The position numbers and the translations under genes were made by a program. Below, in pieces: positions 35,547-44,481 of a stretch of 64,000 bases of DNA (position 1 is its first letter; each line of letters begins with the position of its first letter). The notes beneath the pieces were generated by a model. The model was given only the letters and a program-made list of their open reading frames with translations, searched no databases and was not told the origin of the DNA. This DNA is from Pseudomonas marginalis (lineage in GTDB: Bacteria > Pseudomonadota > Gammaproteobacteria > Pseudomonadales > Pseudomonadaceae): contig NZ_LKEG01000043.1 of assembly GCF_001645105.1 (NCBI RefSeq), positions 12,476 to 76,475 on the forward strand. The letters run 5' to 3'.

Positions 35547-36671
35547 TTACTGGCCAATCGTGATGACATCGTACGGCGTTTGCAAATCGCGCTCTGGAAT
35601 CTCCCAAATCAACAACTTAGGCGGGGTTTGCTTGAACGCCGGGCTGTCGAAGTACGCCTTGGCCGCACCGGAGAATTCGCCGCCGTCCTTGCTGAAATTG
35701 CCCACAGGCGCATTCAGGGCCTTTTGCAGGAAGCCGACAAAGTTGGAGTTACGCGAGAACGACGTGCCGATCAGCGCCACATTGGGCAGGCCGGCATCGC
35801 CAAACAGGTCGTCGGCATTACTGGTCGCACCACCGGTTTCATGGGCCGTGCTGGCCGCGACCGATTCCCCTGGCGGCTGCAACGTGGGCGGCAACCAGTC
35901 GAGACCGGCCAGGCGCACCAAGTCGCCCGGACGCACGGCGAGCGGCGCCTGGGTGATGTCGAAGGTTTGCTCCGGCGTGGCCTTGATGCCGCGCTGCTGG
36001 GTACGCTGCGCCACGGCCTTGGCCCCCGCGTTGGAGCCGATTTCGCTCCAGTGGGTGTCGGTGCGCAGATAGGCTTCGGCGCCCAGCGGTTTCAATGTTT
36101 CGGTCAGGTCCAACGCGGAAACGCCGGCGGCCTGCAACATGGCGGTCCAATCCCGCACCCGGTTATCGAGCACCGCCGGGCGGTACAGGCCACAGCGTTG
36201 GGCGGCGGCGATGCGACTCTTGTCCGGCACCACAACCACTTGCAGGTCGATACCTTTTTGACCCAGTTGTTTTTGCAGGTCGATCACCGCCTGGGCCTTG
36301 GTCTGGGCATTGGCCTCGGCATGCCGGTTGATGCGCAGCTCATCGCTGATAAACAGCCAGCCGGGGCAACCCGGACGTACGCGCGGCCCGGTGTCGCCAA
36401 ACGCCAGCCAGCTGCCGCCGCGCTCCAGGTTGGCGGCCTGGATCGCCATCGGCGCCTTGGACAGTTCCTTGGCAAACCGGTGGGTCAGGTCACCGTGCAG
36501 CAACATGTCCCTGTCGACCTTGGCCGGCACATAACTGATCGGCCCCTTCACCATCAGCCAAACGCAGGACAGCAGCCCCGCCGCCAAAAAGGGCACCAGC
36601 ACCCAGGCCGCCAAGGGGCTGGTGCGAACGGCCAAGTCGCTCGGTGGAGTCGGCGCGGTAGGAGCAGGCAT
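35547..36671 (-). CDS. wssI: WssI, AlgJ/AlgX-like cellulose O-acetyltransferase
   Basis: 374 residues. One N-terminal membrane anchor (about residues 21-42) leads into a periplasmic SGNH-like acetyltransferase domain with DTHWS at 205-209 and GTSFS at 302-306, the catalytic motifs of AlgX/AlgJ. It would transfer acetyl groups delivered by WssH onto cellulose during export. The gene follows wssH by 12 bases. Confidence 0.92.
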   Translation of the reverse strand: MPAPTAPTPPSDLAVRTSPLAAWVLVPFLAAGLLSCVWLMVKGPISYVPAKVDRDMLLHGDLTHRFAKELSKAPMAIQAANLERGGSWLAFGDTGPRVRPGCPGWLFISDELRINRHAEANAQTKAQAVIDLQKQLGQKGIDLQVVVVPDKSRIAAAQRCGLYRPAVLDNRVRDWTAMLQAAGVSALDLTETLKPLGAEAYLRTDTHWSEIGSNAGAKAVAQRTQQRGIKATPEQTFDITQAPLAVRPGDLVRLAGLDWLPPTLQPPGESVAASTAHETGGATSNADDLFGDAGLPNVALIGTSFSRNSNFVGFLQKALNAPVGNFSKDGGEFSGAAKAYFDSPAFKQTPPKLLIWEIPERDLQTPYDVITIGQ

Positions 36672-36683
36672 GGTCGGGCGTCC

Positions 36684-38099
36684 TTAGAACTGAAAGTACA
36701 GAAACGGTACGGCGTCGCGGCTGGCAATCAGCGCGAACGACAACACAAACCCGGCCACCGGCCACAGCGAGGCCGCCACCACAAACCACGGCTGGGTGCC
36801 GAAGCGCTGTTCGCAACGCACCTGCCAGATCGGCGCGATGATGCACACCAGCCCCAGCAACGCCGCCATGCCATGGGCCGGGCGCATGGCCACGGCCATC
36901 GCGTCACCCAAGGCCATGCCGTGCAGACCGAACTGGCCAGCGTACATCGTCAGTGCCGAATGGAAGTCCGGCGCGCGGAACAACGTCCAGGCCAGGCACA
37001 CAAACAGCAGCGTGAGAACGTGCGCCAGCACCGGCGGAATGCTCGGCAAGCTCGACCGCGACCATGCGCGGTCAACACACAGCGCCACGCCGTGGGCCGA
37101 ACCCCACAACAGGTAGTTCCAGCTGTCGCCGCCGTGCCACAACCCGGCAATCGCCATGGTCAGGAACAGGTTGCGGTAGGTGCGCCAGACGCCGTCACGG
37201 TTACCGCCCAGCGCGATGTACAGGTAGTCGCGCAGCCAACTGGACAACGACAAGTGCCAACGCCGCCAGAAGTCCTGGATGCTGCTGGCCAGGTACGGCC
37301 GGTTGAAGTTTTCCGGGAAGTGGAAGCCCAGCATCAAGCCCAGGCCGATGGCCATGGCGCTGTAGCCGGCGAAGTCGAAAAACAGTTGCAGCGAATACGC
37401 CAAGCAACCGATCCAGGCGTCCACCAGGCTGGGGTTCTCCAGGTGGAAGGCAATGTCCACCAGCGGCGACAAGGTGTCGGCCACCAGCACTTTCATGCCC
37501 ATGCCGATCATGAAGCGCCGTGCGCCCAGGGAGAAATTCGCCCAGTTGAAATACCGCTGGCTCAGCTCACGGCGGACCCAGTCGTAACGGATGATCGGGC
37601 CCGCAATCGAGTGCCCGAACATCGAGATATAGGTGGCGTAGTTAATGAAGCTGCGCTCCACCGGCACCGTATGACGGTGCACATCCACCAGGTAGGAAAT
37701 CGCCTGCAACACGATGAACGACAAGCCCGCCGGCAAGGCCACGCGCTGCCAGTCCAGCGGCATCGCACCGTACCAGGTGATCACCTCGCTCACCGTGCCG
37801 GCGACGATGTTGGCGTACTTGTACCAACACAGCACGGCCGTGTTGAACACGATCAACGCGATCAACAGGCGCACCCGGCCTTTGCCGTCCTCACGGGAGC
37901 GGTCCACCAGCAAGCCGCCGACCCATGCCACCACGGTCAACACCATGTGCAGGAACAGGAACAACGGGCTCAACCAGCCGTAGAACAACCAGCTGCCGAT
38001 CAACAGGATCACGTTGCGCCAGCTCGGACGAGCCAGGGCATAGATCAACAGGAAGGCCGGCAGGAACAGCGTGAGGAATTCGAGTGAGGCAAAGACCAT
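36684..38099 (-). CDS. wssH: WssH, MBOAT acetyl carrier
   Basis: A 471-residue polytopic membrane-bound O-acyltransferase of the AlgI type. The catalytic His motif is in IAGLWHGGDSWNYLLWGSAHG, and the HRHTVPVERSFINYATYISMFGHSIAGPI region is also conserved. It moves acetyl groups across the inner membrane for cellulose acetylation. It lies 17 bases after wssG and 12 before wssI. Confidence 0.95.
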   Translation of the reverse strand: MVFASLEFLTLFLPAFLLIYALARPSWRNVILLIGSWLFYGWLSPLFLFLHMVLTVVAWVGGLLVDRSREDGKGRVRLLIALIVFNTAVLCWYKYANIVAGTVSEVITWYGAMPLDWQRVALPAGLSFIVLQAISYLVDVHRHTVPVERSFINYATYISMFGHSIAGPIIRYDWVRRELSQRYFNWANFSLGARRFMIGMGMKVLVADTLSPLVDIAFHLENPSLVDAWIGCLAYSLQLFFDFAGYSAMAIGLGLMLGFHFPENFNRPYLASSIQDFWRRWHLSLSSWLRDYLYIALGGNRDGVWRTYRNLFLTMAIAGLWHGGDSWNYLLWGSAHGVALCVDRAWSRSSLPSIPPVLAHVLTLLFVCLAWTLFRAPDFHSALTMYAGQFGLHGMALGDAMAVAMRPAHGMAALLGLVCIIAPIWQVRCEQRFGTQPWFVVAASLWPVAGFVLSFALIASRDAVPFLYFQF

Positions 38100-38116
38100 G
38101 GTGGTGTCGGGCCCGA

Positions 38117-38782
38117 TCAGTTAGCGAGTGCGTCAGAGGCGAACAGCAACTTCGAGCCTGTGTCTGAAGGAACGGCCAATACGCTGTAGCGCTCGCCCGC
38201 CTTGAGGGTGAACGTCAACGGCTGGCCCACCGGCGAGCCGGCGCATTTGAGCTGCACCGACAATTCCACCGGGTTGATCATGCGCCGCTGCACGGCACCT
38301 TCAGCGACCTGCTTGAACAGGTCGGCCTTTTGCGCCACGGCTTCCAGGCTGGCGTCGGCGCAGGTGGCGTCGGCGTTGATGAAGGCCAGTGAGGCTTTGA
38401 GCGCATTGAAGTCGTCCGGCACTTCACGCACCACCAATTGGCGCGTGGCGCCCTTGGCATCGACCAGTGCAACCACCGTGGCAAATTCGCCCGGCGCCAC
38501 TTTCACCGAGAAATCAGCGTTTTTGCCGCCGCTGCTCAATACGCCTTTGATCGGCTTGTCGCCGCCGACAACCGGCAGGAACGCCGACACGGGTTTGTCG
38601 CCGCTCAACACCAGGCTGGCCTTGGAACCGTCCGCCACCAGCTTCAATTCGCCAGGGGTGCCGTTGGCAAAACGCAGGAATGCTGCGTCTTGCTCCGGGC
38701 CGGTCGGGTACAGCGGGATGTCGGCACTGTAGGCGCTGACACTGGCGAGCAAGGTCGCCAGGCCCAGGGTCATCCGTTTCAT
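38117..38782 (-). CDS. wssG: WssG, AlgF-like acetylation protein
   Basis: 221 residues with a signal peptide (cleavage after SAYSA). The N-terminal part of the mature protein (IPLYPTGPEQDAAFLRFANG) matches the AlgF type, which is needed for polymer acetylation in the periplasm. Its start overlaps the wssF stop by one base. Confidence 0.9.
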   Translation of the reverse strand: MKRMTLGLATLLASVSAYSADIPLYPTGPEQDAAFLRFANGTPGELKLVADGSKASLVLSGDKPVSAFLPVVGGDKPIKGVLSSGGKNADFSVKVAPGEFATVVALVDAKGATRQLVVREVPDDFNALKASLAFINADATCADASLEAVAQKADLFKQVAEGAVQRRMINPVELSVQLKCAGSPVGQPLTFTLKAGERYSVLAVPSDTGSKLLFASDALAN

Positions 38783-39447
38783 TATTTGCTTCCTTTACCG
38801 TAGGCCGATGGCGGCAGGTCACCCAAGGCTGTACCGATGGCCTTGGCCCACTTCTGGTAGCCGTCGATGGTGAAGTGCTGGCCGTCGGTGGTGATCCACT
38901 CGCCTGGCTTCGAGAACGTCAGCGAGTCGATGTAGGTGCACGGCGCCACGTTACTGGCGAGGAACGACGACATCAGCTTGGTGCGGGTGTCGTCTTTCTT
39001 GTACTGCGAACCGACCTTGCCCCATGGCGGGCCGACCCACACGCACTTGGTGCCGGTGTCGGTGATGGCTTTGGTCAGCGAGGTCACGCTTTTCCAGGCC
39101 CAGGCTTTAGGGAACACCGGGTTGGCGTAGGAGCCCATGGTGTCGCCGATGATCAACACGACCACGTCGGGTTTGTCTTTGGCGATCAGCTCCTGGATCG
39201 GCGTGGTGCTCATGGCGTTTTTGCCATAGATCACGGCCTTGCCGGTGGGCGTGCGCTCGCCGCCGCATTCGACTTTTTTCGGCACAACCCAATCCGCCGC
39301 ACCGGCACCGCACGCACCGATGGAGTGAACCACCGCGCCTTGCTTGGTGAGGTTGTCTTGCAGCGGGTTGAGCAACGAATCGGGAAAGCTCATATGACTT
39401 TCGCCCAATACCAGCATGGTTAGGCCGGCAATCGCAGAAACAGGCAT
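38782..39447 (-). CDS. wssF: WssF, SGNH/GDSL-type acetylation protein
   Basis: 221 residues. An SGNH hydrolase fold is visible: nucleophile Ser in LVLGESHMS, a Gly block (GACGAGAADW), IIGDTMG, and the catalytic D-x-x-H in TTDGQHFTIDG. The short hydrophobic N-terminus suggests export. It is required with WssG-I for acetylated cellulose in SBW25. A CGGAG ribosome site precedes the ATG. Confidence 0.9.
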   Translation of the reverse strand: MPVSAIAGLTMLVLGESHMSFPDSLLNPLQDNLTKQGAVVHSIGACGAGAADWVVPKKVECGGERTPTGKAVIYGKNAMSTTPIQELIAKDKPDVVVLIIGDTMGSYANPVFPKAWAWKSVTSLTKAITDTGTKCVWVGPPWGKVGSQYKKDDTRTKLMSSFLASNVAPCTYIDSLTFSKPGEWITTDGQHFTIDGYQKWAKAIGTALGDLPPSAYGKGSK

Positions 39448-39463
39448 GAATGACTCCGATTAA

Positions 39464-42400
39464 TCAGTTGGAATAAGGGGAACGGTACGGGCTGACCGGC
39501 AAGGGCATAGGCCCGCTCAGGTCTTCGAACAAGTAGCGCAGATAAGCATTACCGGCGTACTGGCGGTAGTCCTGGGCGTTGTCGAGACCGATTTCGCCGC
39601 CCAGGTAGAAGCGCGAGCTCAAGCGGTATTCGGCGGCGGCGTTGAAGCTGTAGCCGACGCCAGTCTTGCTGGTGCTGTCGTACTTTGGATTATTTTTGGT
39701 GGCTTGAAGCGTGCTGTCGCCAGGGAAATAATCCGCGCCATCTTGCGCGATATGCTGCAGGCCCACCGAACTTTTTACCTGGTAACTGAAGCGGTCAAAG
39801 CTTTGCGCCCAACGAATCGGTACGCCGAGGGAGAAAAAGCGCTGCGGGCTGAAGTAACCGCCGTTGCCGTAGGTGTAGAAGTCCTGGTTTTCCTTGAAGG
39901 TCATCGCCGAACCGCTGATACCCAGGGTCAACGTGTCGCGCGGGTTGTTACGCAGGTACCAGTAGATACCGCTGCCCAACTCCAGGCGGGTGTTGTCTTC
40001 AACATTGTTGCCCAGCAACTCATGCAACGACGCGTAGCCGTAGACGCCCAGTTTCTGGTTGTCATAGCTCAGCTCGCCACGGCCGCCGTTGGCGGTGACG
40101 CCCCCCCACTTGTTGCCCGCGCCGTCTTCGGAGCCGGCAAAGGAAGTGACGCTGTCGGTGACCGGGCGCCGCGAGATGTTGGCGCCGTAGCGGAAGTTCG
40201 AATTGGCCTCGAACGGACGCGACACGCTCACGCCGCCCACGAGAGTGTTGTAGAGGAAGCCCAGAGGGCTCACGCCGACGTCAGCCTTGAGGCCTTGATC
40301 CGGGTTTTCAAACGCCACGGCCAAACCGACACCGCTATCGCTCTGAGAGCCCGCCGGCTCTGTGCCGCCTTTACCAAAGCGCGACAACGACTCAGCCTTG
40401 ACGCTACCAGCACTCAAATGCACCGGCGTCACCCGCAGCGCCACAGTGTTATCCCCCACCGGCATCCGCGCTTCAAACGGCGCTTCCACATCGGTGATTT
40501 TGCTCAAGCCTTTCTCACCGTTGTTGCTGCGTACGCTCAAGCCCTGCACCATATAACCGGTACGGTCACGCAGGATAGTGTCCAGCGCACGACGCGCCGG
40601 GCTCAGCTCGGGGCTGTCGATCGACGCAATGCTCGATGGCGGCACAAACGGGTCGCTCAAGTCGTTGGACGTGGCACTCGCAAACGCGTTGGACGTCACG
40701 GACTTGGTCGGTGCATCGATCGGTGGCGGTACCGCGCCGGCAACGGTCAGGTCGGTGACCTGGCGACGCTGGCCCGGCAAGCCCACGAACGGGTTATACG
40801 ACGTACCTGGAGCGCTGGCCTGGGCTACCTGGGTCTTGGCCTTCATGGCGTTTTCAATCGCCAGGGCCTTGCGCAGCAGTTCCGCGGCTTCGCTGTTCTT
40901 GCCCAGGCCCTGATAGATGCGCGCGACCGAGGTGAGGATCTCCGGGTTACCCGGCTCCAGGGCCAACGCCTTGTCACTGGCGCTTTGCGCCAAGCCACGG
41001 TCATTACCTTTCAGGGCGATGTCCGCCAGGCCCAGTTGCAGGCGCGCATTATTGGGGTTCTGCTGGATCAACGGCGCGTACAGCTCCATGGCCTTCTTGC
41101 CATTGCCGCTGGCGGCGTACATCCGCGCCAGGGCGCCGACGCCCAAGGCGTCGTTCGGGCGCTGGGCCAGGGCCGGGGACAGCATGTCGTAAGCCGCCAC
41201 CAGGTCGTTCTTCTCACGCAGGGCGTCGGCCTGCTTGACCCGGTACAGGTAGATCAAATCGTCGTAGCGCTGGCGGCCGGTCTCGGTCAAAGGCTGGCCT
41301 TGTACTTCGCGCAGGATCTCGCCCGCCTCACTGTATTTGTTGGCCTTGAGCAGCACGTTGGCGTACAGCAGCTTCTGGTCGACCGTCGGGTTGGGGTTGT
41401 TCTCCACCACCTTCTGCATCATGTCCAGACCGTACTGCGCAGCCCCCACTTCCACATAGGCGGCGGCCAACACGGCCACACGCTCGGGTTTATTGCGGGT
41501 CAGCGGTTCGGAACGTCCGAGCAACGCCAAGGCTTCCGGGCGCTGGCCACGGCGAGCGGTTTCGATAGCGATGTCGGTCTGCTGGTGCAGCGCGATGTCG
41601 GTCGCCAGTTCGTTCATGTCCGCCGTGCGCTGTGCCGTGGGGATACGCCCCAAGGTGGCCTCGGCTTGCTTCCACTCGCTCAATTGCGCCGACAACAAGG
41701 TGCTGGTGTACAGCGCATCGGGTTGGTTGGGCTGGGACTTGAGCAAGCCGTCGATCAAGGCTCGCGCGTTGCGGATCTGCCCGTCGCGCAGGTACATGCG
41801 CGCCAAGGCGAAGCGGGTCCAGGGGTTTTCCGGGTCGGCATCGAGGGCCTGGCGATAGGCGGCTTGCGCGGCCTTCAGATCCCCCCGCTGCTCGGCCAGC
41901 TTGCCCACCTGGGTCGCGCGCAACGCGTTGATTTTCACACTCGGTGCGAACTTGGCGCGCTGGGCCGGCGACACCGAGTCGATCAGCTTCAAGGCTTCAT
42001 CCGGCTGGCCCGACTGGGACAGCACGTTGATCAAGCCGCTCAAGGCATCCGGGTCGCCAGGGTGGCGAGCCAGCACTTTGCGGTAGCCCGCTTCGGCGTC
42101 GTCGAACTGGTTGTCCTGGGCCTGGAAGCCCGCCAGCGCAATAGCCGCGCCAGGCTGGCCTGGGTTCAGGCGTTCGGCCTGGGCCACCAGGTCGCGGGCC
42201 TGGGCGCTACGACCGGCACGCTGGGCGTCACGGCTTTGGCTGATCAGGTTCCAGTAGCGCACATCATTCAAGGCCGACTGCCAAGCAGCGCCACCCGGCA
42301 AGCGCGTGGCTTGGACCAGGTAGTTTTCCGCGTCGCTGTAGCGCTCTTGCTGTTGACGCAACACGCCCATGCCGCCGAGGGCATCAACGTCATTGGATTT

Positions 42401-43303
42401 TTGCGCAAGGCGCGCCGCCAGCAGAGGCTCGGCGGTTTTCAGGTCGCCGTCATCCAACGCCTTGAAAGCCTTGGTCATCTGCGGATCACGCTGCCAGGTG
42501 CCACCGCCTTTACCTTGGGCGATGCCTTTGTTCATCAGCGCGCGGATCTCGCTGTCATCCGGGTGCACGGTGAGGAACTGCTGGAACAGCGAAACCTGGT
42601 CCGGCTTCGGCGGGCCGAGCCAGACCAGCGCGAAGCGCCAGGTTTCGTCGGCGTTGCCGCCCACGTCGTTGTTCGATGCCAGTTTAGCCAGGGCCCGTAT
42701 ACCGTCAGGCCGGGTGGCCGGGTTACGCGCCAGGTGCTTGGCCAGGAACAGCGCAACGATCGGGTCGTTCGGGCGTTCACGGGTCAGGCGCTGCAGGCCG
42801 GCGATGGCCTCGCTGCTGCCTTTGGCGGTAAAGCCCAGGGTGTTGTAGTACTCGCGGGCGATCAGGCCTTGAGGCTGACGGCCCTGGAAAATCTGGCGAT
42901 ACAACGCCACAGCCTGTTCACGCTCGGCCTCCGGCTCGCCCAGTTCACGCGCCTGTTCCAGCAACTTGGCGTTGTCCGGAACCGCAACGGTGATGTCCTG
43001 TTCCAGTTGCAAGGCCTGGCGCGGCACCGGGCTCAACGCTTGCAAACGGGCCAGGTACTTTTGCGCTTCGGCCGGGTGGTTCTGTTGCACCTGGATCAGG
43101 CCGATCCCGTACAGCGCATCCGGTTGGTCCGGGCTCAGGCGCAGCAATTTCTGCCAGGTTTCCAGGGCGCGTTCGGGGTTCTTTTTCGCCTGCCAGTAGT
43201 AGCCCTGCTCAATCAGCAGGGACTGCGGGTCGCTGGTTTCAGCGACGCTGGCGGTGGAGGCCAGGGCGGCGAGAATCGCAATGGCTAGCGTGTGACGGCG
43301 CAT
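39464..43303 (-). CDS. wssE: WssE / BcsC cellulose exporter
   Basis: A 1279-residue outer-membrane exporter. The signal peptide covers residues 1-22. TPR repeats run to about residue 830 (for example WQKLLRLSPDQPDALYGIG near residue 46). The C-terminal 350 residues form the BcsC beta-barrel that lets cellulose leave. A GGGAGG site precedes the ATG, and the start overlaps the wssD stop by 19 bases. A 1194-codon open frame on the opposite strand is a GC-rich shadow. Confidence 0.96.
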   Translation of the reverse strand: MRRHTLAIAILAALASTASVAETSDPQSLLIEQGYYWQAKKNPERALETWQKLLRLSPDQPDALYGIGLIQVQQNHPAEAQKYLARLQALSPVPRQALQLEQDITVAVPDNAKLLEQARELGEPEAEREQAVALYRQIFQGRQPQGLIAREYYNTLGFTAKGSSEAIAGLQRLTRERPNDPIVALFLAKHLARNPATRPDGIRALAKLASNNDVGGNADETWRFALVWLGPPKPDQVSLFQQFLTVHPDDSEIRALMNKGIAQGKGGGTWQRDPQMTKAFKALDDGDLKTAEPLLAARLAQKSNDVDALGGMGVLRQQQERYSDAENYLVQATRLPGGAAWQSALNDVRYWNLISQSRDAQRAGRSAQARDLVAQAERLNPGQPGAAIALAGFQAQDNQFDDAEAGYRKVLARHPGDPDALSGLINVLSQSGQPDEALKLIDSVSPAQRAKFAPSVKINALRATQVGKLAEQRGDLKAAQAAYRQALDADPENPWTRFALARMYLRDGQIRNARALIDGLLKSQPNQPDALYTSTLLSAQLSEWKQAEATLGRIPTAQRTADMNELATDIALHQQTDIAIETARRGQRPEALALLGRSEPLTRNKPERVAVLAAAYVEVGAAQYGLDMMQKVVENNPNPTVDQKLLYANVLLKANKYSEAGEILREVQGQPLTETGRQRYDDLIYLYRVKQADALREKNDLVAAYDMLSPALAQRPNDALGVGALARMYAASGNGKKAMELYAPLIQQNPNNARLQLGLADIALKGNDRGLAQSASDKALALEPGNPEILTSVARIYQGLGKNSEAAELLRKALAIENAMKAKTQVAQASAPGTSYNPFVGLPGQRRQVTDLTVAGAVPPPIDAPTKSVTSNAFASATSNDLSDPFVPPSSIASIDSPELSPARRALDTILRDRTGYMVQGLSVRSNNGEKGLSKITDVEAPFEARMPVGDNTVALRVTPVHLSAGSVKAESLSRFGKGGTEPAGSQSDSGVGLAVAFENPDQGLKADVGVSPLGFLYNTLVGGVSVSRPFEANSNFRYGANISRRPVTDSVTSFAGSEDGAGNKWGGVTANGGRGELSYDNQKLGVYGYASLHELLGNNVEDNTRLELGSGIYWYLRNNPRDTLTLGISGSAMTFKENQDFYTYGNGGYFSPQRFFSLGVPIRWAQSFDRFSYQVKSSVGLQHIAQDGADYFPGDSTLQATKNNPKYDSTSKTGVGYSFNAAAEYRLSSRFYLGGEIGLDNAQDYRQYAGNAYLRYLFEDLSGPMPLPVSPYRSPYSN

Positions 43304-44481
43304 GCGGCCTCCCAGGAAAGTTTGACCGTACCGTCTTGTTCAAAACGGTACTTCTGATCGGCAAAGCCCTGGCTGAACAGGCTGAGCATGTAGTCGTAGT
43401 AGATCGGCTGCGCGGTGTCCGGCGCCGAAGGGGCCAGGGCTTTGGCGAGCGCGTCGTCGACCTTGGCCTTCTGCAACTGCGCCAGCGCGGTTTCGCCGCG
43501 AGCCTGGAAGAAGGCGACGGTGGAGGCCGAGAAGCCCATCGGCGTATAGCCGTTGTTTTTCTCGACTTCGCCGGTCAGTACATGGATTTTTTCCGGTGGG
43601 TAGCCGGTGGCCGATGCTGCGGTGGCCCGCGTCATGCCGCCCAGGGATTTCAACATGGGCGCCGCCAGCGGATCGCCCTTGGCGGTCATGCCGGCCCACA
43701 TGTAAGTGCGGATCGCGTCATAGCTGCCCAGGTCATCGGAAAACGGGTCGACCACGAACAGCCCGGTGTTGGCGCTGGTGGCGCGGTAACCGACCCAGTT
43801 GGCCGCGAGGCCGTGAGGGTTGCTGGCCGTATCGGCAAGCATTTTGGCGTTGCTGTCGGCCACCTCATTCCAGCCGGTATTCGGGCGTTCTTTGTGGAAG
43901 CGACGCAGTTGCGCCAGCACCTGATAGCTCGGGTTGAAGCGCCACAGGCCACCGGCGTGCACGTAGCCCACCGGGCCTGGCAACAGCATCTTGCCGAGGC
44001 CAGGCACACGCACGATCAGATTGCGTTCAACGTTGGCCAACAACAATTGCGCGTCGGCACGGTACTGCGGTGCATTCCACACGCGCGCCGCTTCGAGCAA
44101 GGCGTAGGCCATCCACAAGTCGGCGTCGCTGGCGGAGTTCGGGTCGATCACACCCCACGTGTTATCGGCTTTTTTGCCCCACAACCAGCCGGGCAGGTTC
44201 TGGCCGATGTCGGCGCCCGACATGTTGGCCTTGGTCCAGGTCCACAGCTTGTCGAAGCTCGCACGGTCGTTGCCGACCAAGGCAAAGAACATCGCATAGG
44301 ATTGGCCTTCCGAGCTGCTCTCGGTGGGTTTCATGGACGAGTTCAGCACGCGCCCATCATCCTGCACGAAGCGCTTGGCGTAGTTCTGCCACAACGGCCA
44401 GTCGCAGGTTTGCGCTTGCGCGCTACCGACGAACATCACCGCGCCCAGCGCCGCCAGGGCCATGCTCTTAAGCGGGCTCAT
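43285..44481 (-). CDS. wssD: WssD / BcsZ endo-1,4-beta-glucanase
   Basis: 398 residues from the ATG at 44481, with a signal peptide ending GSAQA. It is a glycoside hydrolase family 8 enzyme: the acid Glu in KPTESSSEGQSYAMFFAL and the Asp in SASDADLWMAYALLEAA. It trims cellulose in the periplasm and is needed for normal polymer output. It overlaps wssC by four bases. Confidence 0.95.
   Translation of the reverse strand: MSPLKSMALAALGAVMFVGSAQAQTCDWPLWQNYAKRFVQDDGRVLNSSMKPTESSSEGQSYAMFFALVGNDRASFDKLWTWTKANMSGADIGQNLPGWLWGKKADNTWGVIDPNSASDADLWMAYALLEAARVWNAPQYRADAQLLLANVERNLIVRVPGLGKMLLPGPVGYVHAGGLWRFNPSYQVLAQLRRFHKERPNTGWNEVADSNAKMLADTASNPHGLAANWVGYRATSANTGLFVVDPFSDDLGSYDAIRTYMWAGMTAKGDPLAAPMLKSLGGMTRATAASATGYPPEKIHVLTGEVEKNNGYTPMGFSASTVAFFQARGETALAQLQKAKVDDALAKALAPSAPDTAQPIYYDYMLSLFSQGFADQKYRFEQDGTVKLSWEAACAVTR

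Noticed and set aside
35580-38087. 835-codon open frame opposite wssI and wssH
   Set aside because: Antisense shadow with His/Gln/Arg-rich composition and no domain.
39704-43288. 1194-codon open frame on the plus strand opposite wssE
   Set aside because: Low-complexity, Gln/Arg/Val-rich shadow of a GC-rich gene; no ribosome site or domains. wssE on the other strand is certain.
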